NCBI RefSeq assembly: GCF_933775445.1
Contig: NC_065878.1
Coordinates: 10,427,395-10,491,394, forward strand
Origin: Argentina anserina
Lineage: Eukaryota > Streptophyta > Magnoliopsida > Rosales > Rosaceae
Direction of reading: 5' to 3'
Length of the DNA stretch: 64,000 bases
A model generated the notes under the pieces. That model ran no database searches. It saw only the letters and a program-made list of their open reading frames with translations, and was not told the DNA's origin. Of this stretch, positions 21,699 to 33,300 are shown in pieces (the first letter of the stretch is position 1; the number at the start of each line of letters is the position of its first letter). The translations under genes were made by a program, and so were the position numbers.

Positions 21699-24593
21699 AA
21701 TTATGTAATAACCCTATTTTTTTCAAAACAATATTTAGTTTTGATTTGAATTCTATAAAGTTGTGAAATTCAAATAAAATGAATTTGATTGTTTGCGACT
21801 TTACTAAACGAAAACGGAAACGTTCTCGGAACGTTTCATTAGAAAAACGTTACGTTTCCGAACGAATATATCGACTTTTATTCCGTCGCTCGGTCGCGAA
21901 AACTTCCTTCACGAAAATTGTAGAGCTTGTCGATACGAGTTCGTGGACGCATCACGCGTTCGAATCGGACATCGGACGTGGAAGTTATTAACGACGGAAG
22001 TTAGTTTCCGATTTAGAAAATGGTATAAAAGAAAACATTTCTGAAGTACGGTTTCCATTTTCGTAAACCCACTTCTTCCCTCACCCCCCGTGCCTCCCTC
22101 CTTCCCTCTCCCTCCCTCCCCGATCTCCGTCTTCAGCCCTTCGTGGCTTGCACCGCCGCGCTCTACGGCTTCGCGAGGCCCTCCTCACCAAACCCCAAGC
22201 TCGGTGCACCGTCCCTCGCCACCGAGAAGTCCCGCCCACCTCTTGCGGCCCTTGCAACTTGTCGTCGCTCACACGTCTGTCTCCGGCAACATAAGAGCTC
22301 GGAGGAGGGCACCCCGACACCGGTCCTCACCTGTGGAACCATCTGCAATCGAATTGGAGGTCAATCACATCGTGATTCAGTCACACCCCGAAAGTCGAAC
22401 GCCGGCGACTTCTTGAGCTCCTCTGTGACGATCCGACGGTCTCAAGCTTCGATTGAGGTGAGGGTTAGTTTCTTATGATTGTTGTGATAAACTGTTGTGA
22501 TTTTTGGTTGGTTTGAAGAAGATTGGAGGGGGATCGGAGGATTTATGAACACCGCCGCCTTAGGCAGCGCGTGTGGGTGCATGGAGGGGGTAGGAGGCGG
22601 CGTGAGGCCGTGGGAAGATAGAGGAGGAGGAGAGGACGAGATTTGGGGCGTCGGTGGCGTGATACGCGCCGTGGTTCGTATCGGCGCGTGTGCCCCACGC
22701 GCTGTCACAGTAAGTGGCGCGTGAGCGCCACGCGCGGCCTGCCAGAGGTGGCGCGTGTACCCCACGCGCCGCCACATGTAGCTGTGCATGAACAGTAAAT
22801 TCAAACAGTAAATTGTAAAATTTATTTTTACGACGGTGAATGTAAAAATGTGATTTACGTATGGTAAATGTAAATTTTATTTTACGTACGGTAAATGTAA
22901 ATTATTTTAAGTAAATGTAAAAAGTAATTTCAGAAGGGTAATTCAGTAATTATTATTTAATGAGACAGTATTTACATTTGAATAGTATTCGTACGTACAG
23001 AAATACGTAACAGTATGTACACGTACAGAGATACATAATTGATGTGTATTTGTACAGAAATACGTGAACAGTAATTTCGTAAACCATAAATTGCTGAACA
23101 GTAACTTATTATTACTGTTTCGGCATTTAAGGTTTACGAAACGATTCTAAATTCTTTTCTTATCTTTTCAAGGTGATCGATATATCAAGAAAAAGAATTA
23201 TCTTAGAAAATTATAGAATTACGCTCGAGTTGATAAGGTGAGTAAAATCTCACATATTTACGAATATACCCTTGCGGAGATTTCAAAATTTTGCAAGAGT
23301 TTTAAATATTGAAATACGACATGTATATGATATAGTGGAATATATATATATATTTGTATAAATGGTAAATAAGTACATATATATATATATAATTTGCTAT
23401 ATTATATACTGTTATGAATTCATGGTGAATATCTCATTTTGATGACGAGATTTATATACCGAGCATGTGATTTAATTTGTACAATATGAGGTGTGATTAT
23501 TGTATGTGGTTTTAACATGGTGTTTGTTAAAAAATTTTGTCTTCGGACGTGTTTATGAAATATGACATCTATATGATATAGCAGATTATATATATTGTAT
23601 AAATGGTAAATAGGTACATATATATATAGTTTGCTATATAATATACTGTTATGATTTTATCGTGATGATGTCATTCTGATGACGAGATTTATATACCGAG
23701 CATGTGATTTAATTTGTACAATATGAGGTGTGATTATTGTACGTGGTTTTAACATGGAGTTTGTTAAAACATTTTGTCTTCGGATGTGTTTGGCATGTCG
23801 GAACCTAGCCTTTGGCCGTGCGAAAGTTACAATACAGTTAGAGCTCTAGTCTGACTGCCGGAGTACTGCATGTGAGGTAACAGATGGGTTATCGGCTCAT
23901 GAGTACTCATATTTTTGGATGTTGGGTAGCAGGAGGTTGCCCAATATCGGCGGTATACTACGTGAGGGGTAACAGATGTGTACCAGCATTCATTAGTACC
24001 CGTATTATAAATGTATTTGGTAACCAGAAGGGTTGCCCAATTTCTCATGTGCACTTTCATTTCATATATTTTTGGAACAACCAGATGGGCCGTCCATTGA
24101 CTCATGAGTGCATTTATATTTGTTGATTTGTGGATTTTCGTATATATTGATATGTGAGTTATATTTTCATTTTACTCATACGAGCTATAAGCTTACCGGG
24201 TTTGTGTTTACAATCCCGGTGCACCAATTCAATGGTGTAGGGGATAATTCCGCAGGTGTTGATTAGTGGAAATTGAAGGACGACTCCGAAGACTCGAAGT
24301 TGTTCATTATCTTGCTTGTGGTGAGGTTTCTATTGTGGATTTGTGTGAGAACTTGTGAGGATTTAATTGTGGGTTTTGCGAGATATTGTGAGGATTATTA
24401 CATTTCTATTTTTATGTAATATTGAATTATAAATTTGGTTTGTAATAATTGGTTTGTCTGAGTTGTATTGAGAACTCAGTAATGATCCGCTGTGACATTT
24501 AAAATGATTTTGATTCATTGAGATTGTTTTGGTGTTTCACGACTTTAAAATTTTGAGTTTTTATACTTAAAATTTTGGGGTCGTTACAAATTA
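21699..24593 (+). mobile_element. Solo LTR B, same family as LTR A, with AATTA duplication
   Basis: The LTR occupies 21704-24588 (2885 bp), starting TGTAATAACCC and ending GGGGTCGTTACA, with perfect flanking AATTA (21699-21703 and 24589-24593). A TATA box, TATAAAAG, lies at 22024-22031. A GC-rich segment (about 22080-22780) with repeated GCGCGTG/CACGCGCC follows, then AT-rich and internally repetitive sequence with several copies of GTTGCCCAAT. No PBS follows, so this is a solo LTR. It is inverted relative to LTR A, 4.1 kb away. Confidence 0.9.
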
Positions 24594-26192
24594 TGTGTTC
24601 CTTGAACTAGACCCATGATGAATATATTAATTCGCCGTGTGGGCTTGATTAATGTTTATTGTGACCCGAACTCCCACTGACCCAAAGGTGATTATGACAC
24701 TCGATCATATGATACTTGACCTTAAACTTTATCTTATCTACTGTTTAATGTCATATAATGAACTAATTTATGTACCGGCATATTTAAAATTTGATAAACC
24801 ATAGGAGATACAGTAAAATTCAGAAAAAAATAGTATAAGAAAAAAGGACTATGCATGGATTTTAATGATTGACATTCCTAGCTAGATAGTTCTCACATGA
24901 ATTCATCTGTGATTATCAATTTATCATCAAAGCAAACGGTATCCTCAATGATTACTACTAGTATAAGAAAATAAGAATATAACTGAGATTCCCCCATCTC
25001 TTTGTAATCGAAATTACTATAACTAGGCAACTAGCTACTCGCGTAGTTACTTGATTACATCCAAATATCTCTTGAAATTGCATCACTCTTAAAAGATGAT
25101 GTATCTGTACGTTTAAGATGGCAATGAGAGCTTTGCCGCCCAAAATCCTAGCAGATTGCTTGGGAATCGAACGACACTATGAGCGTCGAAATCACGAGCT
25201 GCTAGAATTGAACCTCCCAACAACAATCTTTCGAATCATAATGAAAAGAAGAAAAGAGAAAGAAAGACCACAATAGCAATTTCATATCCAAAAAGACCAT
25301 AACAACTGTTACAGGTGCTGAATCTCGGGGATCCTGCGCCTCGTAGCCTGTTTTCCAATGTGTCAACTCAGTGAGACCTGCATACAACAGATGTCAAGTC
25401 AAAGAGCCAACGGTGCGCTGATTTTTGATCCTCAGAAGCTTAAGTTAGTATCAGGAGCGGAATTTAAGTTTGAGAGTTAAAAATATATGAATACATTACA
25501 TTTTTAGAAGATTTCTAGCGGGTTTTTACAGGAGCATTGGAAGAATTGCAATTCCCTATTCCCTATTCCCGATGTGGGAAAATGTGTCTGAGCACTATGC
25601 ATTTACTGTTCTGACGAGCTACTTTGGACGGCGCTTGAGCTGGAGATTATGTGACAAGTCATGCCAGCCTGGCATCTCCCCGGGTTGGGTCCCTCCCGAT
25701 AGTCCAGTGACCAGAATATGAGGAGGTTTGGTCGGGAAATGTTCCGTGAGGGAGAGATGTTAATAGATTATGTCATTTTTAATTTTAAGGAAGTGAATAG
25801 TAATATAATTTGAGTATAGTTAGAAACAAGCAGCACCGGCCATAGTTATAAGTGATTGTAAAGCACAATAATTTGATAGTAGACTTCTGTCTTTAATTTG
25901 AAGGACAAGCCAACTATCAACATAATGGCCAAGCCCCCTATACGTGTTGTTACCATGGAAGAGATGGCCCTAGCTAGATAAATCCCTCTAAACACATCAC
26001 ATCTTTAAGTCCTCATCTACCAATCTAGTTGTTAAACATTGTCCTCCAAAGGTGCTATGCAATTATATATCTAATCATCTTCCTAATCGAATGCCACAAC
26101 ACTGAAAACAGCATGCGATAGATTTACTGTCCTTATGATCTGGTTAACCCTCTTTCTAGTTCTTCTTAATCAATTTCTTACTACGAGAGAGA

Positions 26193-26229
<37 letters not shown>

Positions 26230-27617
26230 CTGTCCGTAATTTGTCACACAATATACAGTAGCTTGCAGAGATTGGGAACCACATATCTCCCAATAATTTG
26301 ATCAATAAGTGTTAATTAATCAAAAAAATCTCAATGATTAGATACTTGTGGTCTTTTATTACCATAATCTAGATGGTTTCCCATAATTTTTGCATAGATT
26401 TGCATGTGGGGTTATCATATACAATATCTGCTGTCTTTCTCTTGAATTTAGGCCTCATGGGAAAAGAAGTGGAAATCAAGAAAACAGAATAGGAATAAGA
26501 CATAATGATATGATGTGGTCATTTACCACTAATACCTACTGCCCTTGATTAAGTCTCTTTTCATTTTCATTGTCTATCTTTGGGGACCCTTTCCCAGCCT
26601 TTTGCAAATTTAAATTCTATAAAATTTTGTAGAATGTAGGTACATATACATCATATTTGTTGAACCTAACAATTTCTTTAGTTAATAATGTTGTCACCAA
26701 GCTTGGGGTACCTACATGGGTGTCTCCATTCTTTCAGATCCCCATTCATTTCTTCGCTTAATTATTATCAACATGATGGACATGAAGAAATATATGCGCA
26801 AATCATACTCCACTCCTATGTAATTAAATTGGTTGACAACTTAAGTAATCCAAAAACTTGGAAGTGTATAATTTGAAGTCTCTAATGGTCTTCACTCTTA
26901 AATGGAATATCTGAATCCCACATGCAGTTCTTTATATTGATGACTGATGAGTTAGATAAACCACTTTTTGTTCTCTATAGATTGGGATGAACTACGTACA
27001 TAGAGAATCAGAAACAGAGTGTGGGAAAACTTCTTCGTCAGATTCCTTAAACTCAAAGTGGGAGTCCCAGCCAACTTGTTTTACCCTTAGGTACACTAAG
27101 TAACACTTACTGTTTAGGTGAACAAAAAGGTGTGATTCCACGAAAACAGAATTAGAAGAGAAAATTTTCCCTACATTTTCCAAAAGATGATAGGGGGAAG
27201 GAATGTGTGAAGAGATGATTACTACTACATTGATGCAATTCCCTTACTAGTCTTTCCAATAAGAAAGGGATATTGAAAAATCAAGAAAAGAAAAGAAGGG
27301 AAGGGTGTTATCTGTAAATTTAAGAACGTACGTGGGTAGCTTTTAAAAGAGGATTGTAGAACAAATTTCCATGAGAATATTAGGATGAAGCATCTAATGT
27401 GGTGAACTTTACAGTCAATTGCCATGAAAGAAAACCCCTTAGTAAAGGAAACTTGGACTCGACAATTATTCTGTTTAAAGTTACAGAGAACCATTGAAAC
27501 CAATCGCTGTTTTATTCTGCTCATCAAATCATCATATGGTACATTGCAGTAAAGATTACGCCCCTTTCTCTTTTTTCACGGGCCAAAACTATAAGCCAAG
27601 CAACAAGTGCTAATACG
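24594..27617. other. Intergenic, no gene seen
   Basis: AT-rich sequence with a (TA)n microsatellite at 26196-26227. Short open frames here have no recognisable similarity. Confidence 0.45.
26196..26227. repeat. (TA)n microsatellite
   Basis: About 16 TA dinucleotides. Confidence 0.9.
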
Positions 27618-29253
27618 GTATTTATCAATGTTTTCAGATGCGAAAGCGAAGACGAAGGCGACATGGTCAAGCCTCACAAGGCGAGAGCATCGGCGTGCAA
27701 ATGCGATTTAAGGCGATCGCCTTTCCAACAAACATTAATTTAATTAAAAATATATATATTAGTCTTAAACAACATTAGACACACATAGATGATTTTTTTT
27801 TCACTATAACAGAGGATGTATTCCTCTAAGTATCAAAGCAGCCCAACCAAAGGTTTATATGCACCTAGCTTATAGCCAAACAGATGGTTTATATGCATCT
27901 AACTTATAACCAAACAGATGATCGAAGGCATTGGTTAATTATGCACATGTTCATGATTACTATTAAAAGACCGAGGATTCTTTAACAGTCAGGCTGATGT
28001 TCAGTACAGGGACATCTTTTGGTTGCCGTTGTAATGATAAAATGATAATCTTTTGTAATCAACCAGTATATGTGTTGTTCTTGTTGTCCCATCAATATTA
28101 TCTAACAGATCTTTTTGTTATTTGTTTGTGTTGCAGGGGTGAGGCTAATGTCGATTGGATTTGGAGTGCAGCAGCTGCTTTTTTGCTTTTATGTCATTTA
28201 GATTCAGACTTCGAAACGTAAACGCCATCACTCCTGAACGCCATTAAGAGTTGTCATAGAAAAAAAAAAAATTTCGTTTAGTTCCTAAGTTGCTGACTTG
28301 GTCACTTATGAGCCCTAAGATATCTAGAGGTGGGCAACAAGTTTGAGCTGATTCAGAGTTTAGATTTGGTTTAAGCAAATCTTAATATCCGTTGGGATTT
28401 TTAAGAGCTGCATTACATGGTTATCAGATTTTTTTATCAGATTAAGACATAAACCAATGGGGAAGCAATGGGACTTATTAAATTTGAGAGATTAAGACAT
28501 TTCATGAAAAATAAAGCAAGTTGCTGATTAATATGTGTATGATTACTTCTATGGCGGTGAGTCTCAACAAAACATAAACCCCTCTTTGTCCCTCTCACTC
28601 TCTTTCACTTTCAACTCTAGCTGAGTTGACTCACTTCGTTGTGTTGTTGTAGAGTGATCGCGAAGCCGAGAAACAGAGCTACAATCCAAGGTTGGATATT
28701 GGTCTCATTCGCTTGTTGTTTCAGAATTTGATTCATTTTTGGCTAGATGCTCATGTATTTTGTTTGTTATTGTTTTGTAGAGAGTTTGATTTTATGTTTG
28801 GTGGATCATAAAATGAATTGGCTTATTCGCTTCTTCCTTTTCTGACCCTTTGTTCATAACACCAGCAATCAACAACTCAGATCTAATGGCCATCCAGTTG
28901 AGGGCTTCTTCCTCATTCTCTTCTCTTCCTACTTCCACCCGCTCGTCTTCAAGCCGCAAAGCCGCAGAGGAAGTCCCGCACTCCTGCCCCGCCGGGGAGC
29001 ACTCTCTGGTGTCGCTTCAATCAAGACAACGGCCGGAACCCAACTAAACCGACGATGGCCGGAGCACTATGGTGTCTTTGAATGAATCCAAACCGACCTG
29101 GGGAGCTGTCGGGTCAAAAATTGAAGTCGCTCCGGCGGTCGCCTTTCCATCGCCTCGCCTGGGTTTGAAGCTGCGGGGCTTTTCTCCGTCGCTCCGCCCG
29201 AAGGCGCGCACCGGCGACGCCTCGGCGTCGCATCTGAAAACCTTGGTATTTAT
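27618..29253. mobile_element. hAT non-autonomous element with GTATTTAT duplication
   Basis: The element is 27626-29245 (1620 bp). The left end CAATGTTTTCAGATGCGA and the reverse complement of the right end, CAAGGTTTTCAGATGCGA, differ at one of 18 positions. Perfect 8-bp duplications GTATTTAT flank it (27618-27625 and 29246-29253), which with CA(A)nG termini marks hAT. Subterminal regions are GC-rich, with GGCGATCGCC on the left and GGCGGTCGCC on the right. There is no transposase. The interior holds gene-like sequence: a possible exon-intron junction near 28680 and a short frame at 28850-29047 starting after a pyrimidine-rich tract. It may be a captured host fragment, which I could not identify. 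Confidence 0.8.
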
Positions 29254-29474
29254 TAGTAATACCTAGCTAGTCTTCATTATTTTTTTTGGTATAGTTTTGC
29301 AGCATAGAGTCCAAACTGGACCAACACTCCAAAAGTATGAAATGTACAGCTGCCAATGCTTCTGAATTAGTCTGGAGTTTCCAAATGTGATTAAATATTG
29401 AAGCTTCATTATTTTTGTTTAGATAGAAAAGAAAAAAAAAATTACAACTCACTGTACTAAAACTAGCCATCTGA

Positions 29475-30314
29475 TTAATATTCCCACAAGAATGGCTCTT
29501 CTAGTCTGAATCCAGTATCTGCTGCACACAGATGCCATGATGATGATGAAGATGATGAAGAAGAAAAGCAAAACTGATCACTCCCATTTTTGCCATCCAT
29601 GAAAAGATCTGGAAGGTCAAACAGTTTGTCATCATAATCAACTGAAGAGGAAGATGAAGAACAAGGTGTACTATTACTAGTACTATTGACAGTATTAGTA
29701 GTAGTACTAGTTGTCTGTTCAACTTTGCCGGGCTGTGTTGCTACCTCTTCTTCTTCTTCTTCTTCCATTACAGCTCCACATTTCTTCACATCCTCAAAAG
29801 CAGAAGCAGCTTTTGCAGCAGCAGCTTGAATGTCCTTGGGAGAAGCAGAGGCCGGTCGTGGAAGCGTTTGAGCCAGTTCAGGGAAATTGAGATAAGCAGA
29901 AGCACCTTTGATAGCTCGAGCAGCCACATCGTGTGCTCGAGCTGCCATTTCAGATGTAGGGTATGTCCCTAACCAAATTCTTGATTTCTTCCTCGGCTGA
30001 CGGATTTCAGACACCCATTTTCCCCAAGAACGCATTCGTACTCCTCGAAAAGTCGGGCGCTTGCCGCCTTCGCCATGATCAGTGCTGCTGCTCCTCTTCC
30101 TCTTCTTGTTGTTAGTCTCATTACTCCCATTGTTTGGCTCCTCTTGATGCTCTGTTGAGCTTGAGAGCTTCTCTGAATTGTGATCACTCTCTGTACTTTT
30201 ATCAATCAAAGAATCATGGGTTGTTATTGTTGTTACTATAGAGGAGGAGGAGGAGGAGGAAGAGTTATGGAGGTTTCCATGAGCATCACTCTCTATGTTG
30301 ATTTTGTTAACCAT
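29475..30314 (-). CDS. AP2/ERF transcription factor, DREB A-4 (TINY/ERF034-044) type
   Basis: Encodes a 279-residue nuclear DNA-binding regulator of the plant DREB subfamily, whose members bind DRE/CRT or related GCC-type elements in stress and growth genes. Residues 68-76 (KKRKR core) form a likely nuclear signal. The single AP2 domain spans about 88-145 ([12 protein letters not shown], then [23 protein letters not shown]). After it come the A-4 features [20 protein letters not shown], acidic and serine-rich segments, LFDLPDLF (about 231-238) and a terminal PFLWEY resembling the LWSY motif. In DREB numbering Val14 is present and position 19 is Gln rather than the usual Glu. No intron, as usual for this group. 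The ATG is the first in frame, and length and both ends fit the family, so it looks intact. Targets and conditions cannot be told from sequence. Confidence 0.93.
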   Translation of the reverse strand: MVNKINIESDAHGNLHNSSSSSSSSIVTTITTHDSLIDKSTESDHNSEKLSSSTEHQEEPNNGSNETNNKKRKRSSSTDHGEGGKRPTFRGVRMRSWGKWVSEIRQPRKKSRIWLGTYPTSEMAARAHDVAARAIKGASAYLNFPELAQTLPRPASASPKDIQAAAAKAASAFEDVKKCGAVMEEEEEEEVATQPGKVEQTTSTTTNTVNSTSNSTPCSSSSSSVDYDDKLFDLPDLFMDGKNGSDQFCFSSSSSSSSSWHLCAADTGFRLEEPFLWEY

Positions 30315-33300
30315 AATTGGACTAGTGTTGAGAGCTAAAGAAGAAATAACAATGAGACTCTGAGAGTGGTGGTAAGGACTCCAAGGAGGGTGTTGTTGGG
30401 GTTTTTATGACTCTTTAGAAAATCAAAATTGAAAAGAAAAAGAAGAAAGAAATTTAAAGAAGTTTCATGGGACCCCAAATTGCATTTACATATACTAACA
30501 GAGTCTACAGTCCATCAGCTAATTTGTTCCCCATGTGAAACCATCTTTTTTTTTTTACTCCTAATTTGATATTTTCCTTTGCTTTTCTTTAATTTGTTTT
30601 TCCCCATTTGCTTTCTTTGTTTCTGGGCAAAAGCTTTACCATATGCTACAAGCAATCTCTCTATCTTTCTCTATCTCTCTTTTTTCCTTTCATGTTGATG
30701 ATACATATATATATATATATATTTGTTGCTTCTGGTGACAAAAACTCATTTTTGCATTTTTCATGTGTTCATATTTTAGGGTTTCACAGTGTATGGTAGG
30801 CCATTTGATTTGCCATACTACAATGAATTTTCTTGTAAACTTTTACGTGCATGGTCCTCCTCAATGATACTCACCACAGATTTTCTGATCCACCAGATTT
30901 GAAAGGAAACCACCTACGATATTCACGTTTATTTTATATATGTTGTGGATTGTTTCCAGGGTATGATCAATTCCCAACGAAAATAAAAACTATATTGAAA
31001 TTTGACTATTGTCATCTTGTTCATGTGCCCCCTTCAAGTTGACCCAACTTTTTCAGTGAAAGGAAATATCGACCATGACACAAGTATATCTGTATATGTG
31101 CTCGAAATCTTTTCACCGACTTCTGTAATATGCATAGCAGCTCATGTAGTCATGTTATTACTGATTACTTAATTTATATTCGTACGTGAGCCCGAGTCTT
31201 GAGCCGATGGATTGTATATTGTATTCAATCTGATATGAATATGTCACCCACTAATTTTGGATGATATACTTCCCATAGTGTATTTGTTTTTCAAATCATA
31301 ATTCGATGGTGAAGTTGATATTTCCAACTCTGATTGGATTTTACATTGTCAAAAAAAAAAAACTCTGATTGGATTTTAATTTAGTTATAATAAAAAGAAT
31401 TGGCGAGTAGTTCTTATGTCACACCGTCTGAATAATGCATATATATATGTGTGCTAGGTGAATCACACTTCTGTAGATTAAACTGCCCTAAACACCTAAA
31501 GTTTTGGACTAAAAAGACATAAACTTAGGGCTAATTCTACTTTATAGCTTTACTCATCCAAATACGCCTTGGCTTTGCGCAAAACATTTCTTATTTAGAA
31601 GTCAAAATTTCATTGTGTTCTTTAGCTTGTTCTTTGTACTATGGGATATATTGTTTTCCTTTATAAGGAGTATGTACAGCAGATGTTGGTCAATAAGTTG
31701 CTTAAGGCCGAAATGGTACCTACAAAATTACTTCCGAAAGCTATTGATTTGAGATTTACTCGAAATAACCATTTATCCCGAGCTAGCTATATGAAATACA
31801 CCAATAATTATTTGGGCTATTATGTAATGTTCGTGACATATTCATTTCGTTGGGTAGGTTTCAATATTGTAGACCAATAGTGTCTCTTGATAGATCGACT
31901 AATTTAATCGTCACAAGTACACTGTACACCACATGACCACATAACAGTAAGTCAGTAACAATAGACAAGTCGGTACTAATTTTAAGATTTCAATTTGCTC
32001 CCTTAATTTTAAGCGTGCAACCGAAGCTAGTTACTATATATAGCTATGGAGCTCTGCCAGTTACAAATTTTGTTTTTAAATTTGAACTTATTATTCTAGT
32101 GTACTCTATGTACTGCATTGACTAGAACTGTAGTGTATAATTGGTCAATGTATTCCTTTCCAAAAAAAACTAAACATTTACACATTACCAATTGAAAATT
32201 AGAAACATGCTTCGACTGATGGAATCTTTGATAGAAGACAATTTTAAGTATGATGAAGTGTCATAGATTATCATCAACAAGCAGCTAGACATTGAAAGAT
32301 CTGATATTCTCATGTGGGTTTTGGTTTTAGGGATGAAGACAGTGGCTGCAACCATATGTTAAACACATGTACACATCACTATATTCAACATTAAGTTACT
32401 ACCACCTCATTACATTTGGCTATAAGAAATTCTACTAATCAGTAATCACTGTCTTGATATAATTAACCATTTTGTATTCGCTTTCAACATATCTGCTAAT
32501 CACCATTTGTCGAACTATCAAGGATGTTCTGAGGTATATAGCTGTCGACAATGACTTTAAATTAGTGTGTAGGTTACTATTAACACACCGTGGAGCACAT
32601 GCCTTGTTGGACCGATGGCCGATTTTATAACATTGAACCAACATCCTCTGCAAGAAAAAGTTCTTAATAAACTTGTTAAGTTGTTATTACCCAATTGTGT
32701 CTCTTGTTACTACTAGATCTAAAAGTCTATCCGCTTGGGCAGATATATATAAGTTATCAGTTATCACGGATACGTGCCACGAGCTTATAGAATGATTAGA
32801 CCATCTTAGTTGTCGGACAGCAGTGTGGAGATGCATACCGAAAAAACAACCCTAATTTGTCAATATTGCCGACTGCCGATATTCTACCCATGTTGATAGT
32901 AGAATGCTCTACTCTCATAATCTTCGATTCCATCGCTGCCTTAAATTTTGATTTTCACGGTTTAAGTTTTTTTTTGTTGACAATGTCACGGTTTAAGTTG
33001 TATAACGAGGTTCCCTATGTAATTTTGTTTTTATCATTTCGTTGCACTGGTGTTTTCTTCATCGAAAACCCTAGTGTATTATTATAGGAAAGAAAGGACC
33101 TAATGGAGACTCACCAGCTAGCAACCTGCGACTTATAACCTCATCAATCTATGTACGTACTAGATGTATAGGAGCATGTAGTCTTTCTGTTGATCGATTA
33201 ATGTATCAGATTGGGAGAAGAACGTATTATAGCAATGTTATAGCGATATCTCAAAGTGTGATCGATTTACGTGATTTATATCTCTTTAGATACTAGCTAT

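Noticed and set aside
22081..22804. Arg/Pro/Ala-rich frames on both strands
   Set aside because: Caused by the GC-rich segment of solo LTR B, and equivalent frames appear in the other LTRs in all phases.
14555..24588. One giant MULE-type transposon with 3-kb terminal inverted repeats
   Set aside because: Each arm has its own TG..CA ends and its own different 5-bp duplication (ATCGT and AATTA), so they are two separate solo LTR insertions.
31641..31880. 79-residue plus-strand frame
   Set aside because: No family similarity, no supporting exon neighbours, AT-rich composition like the surroundings.
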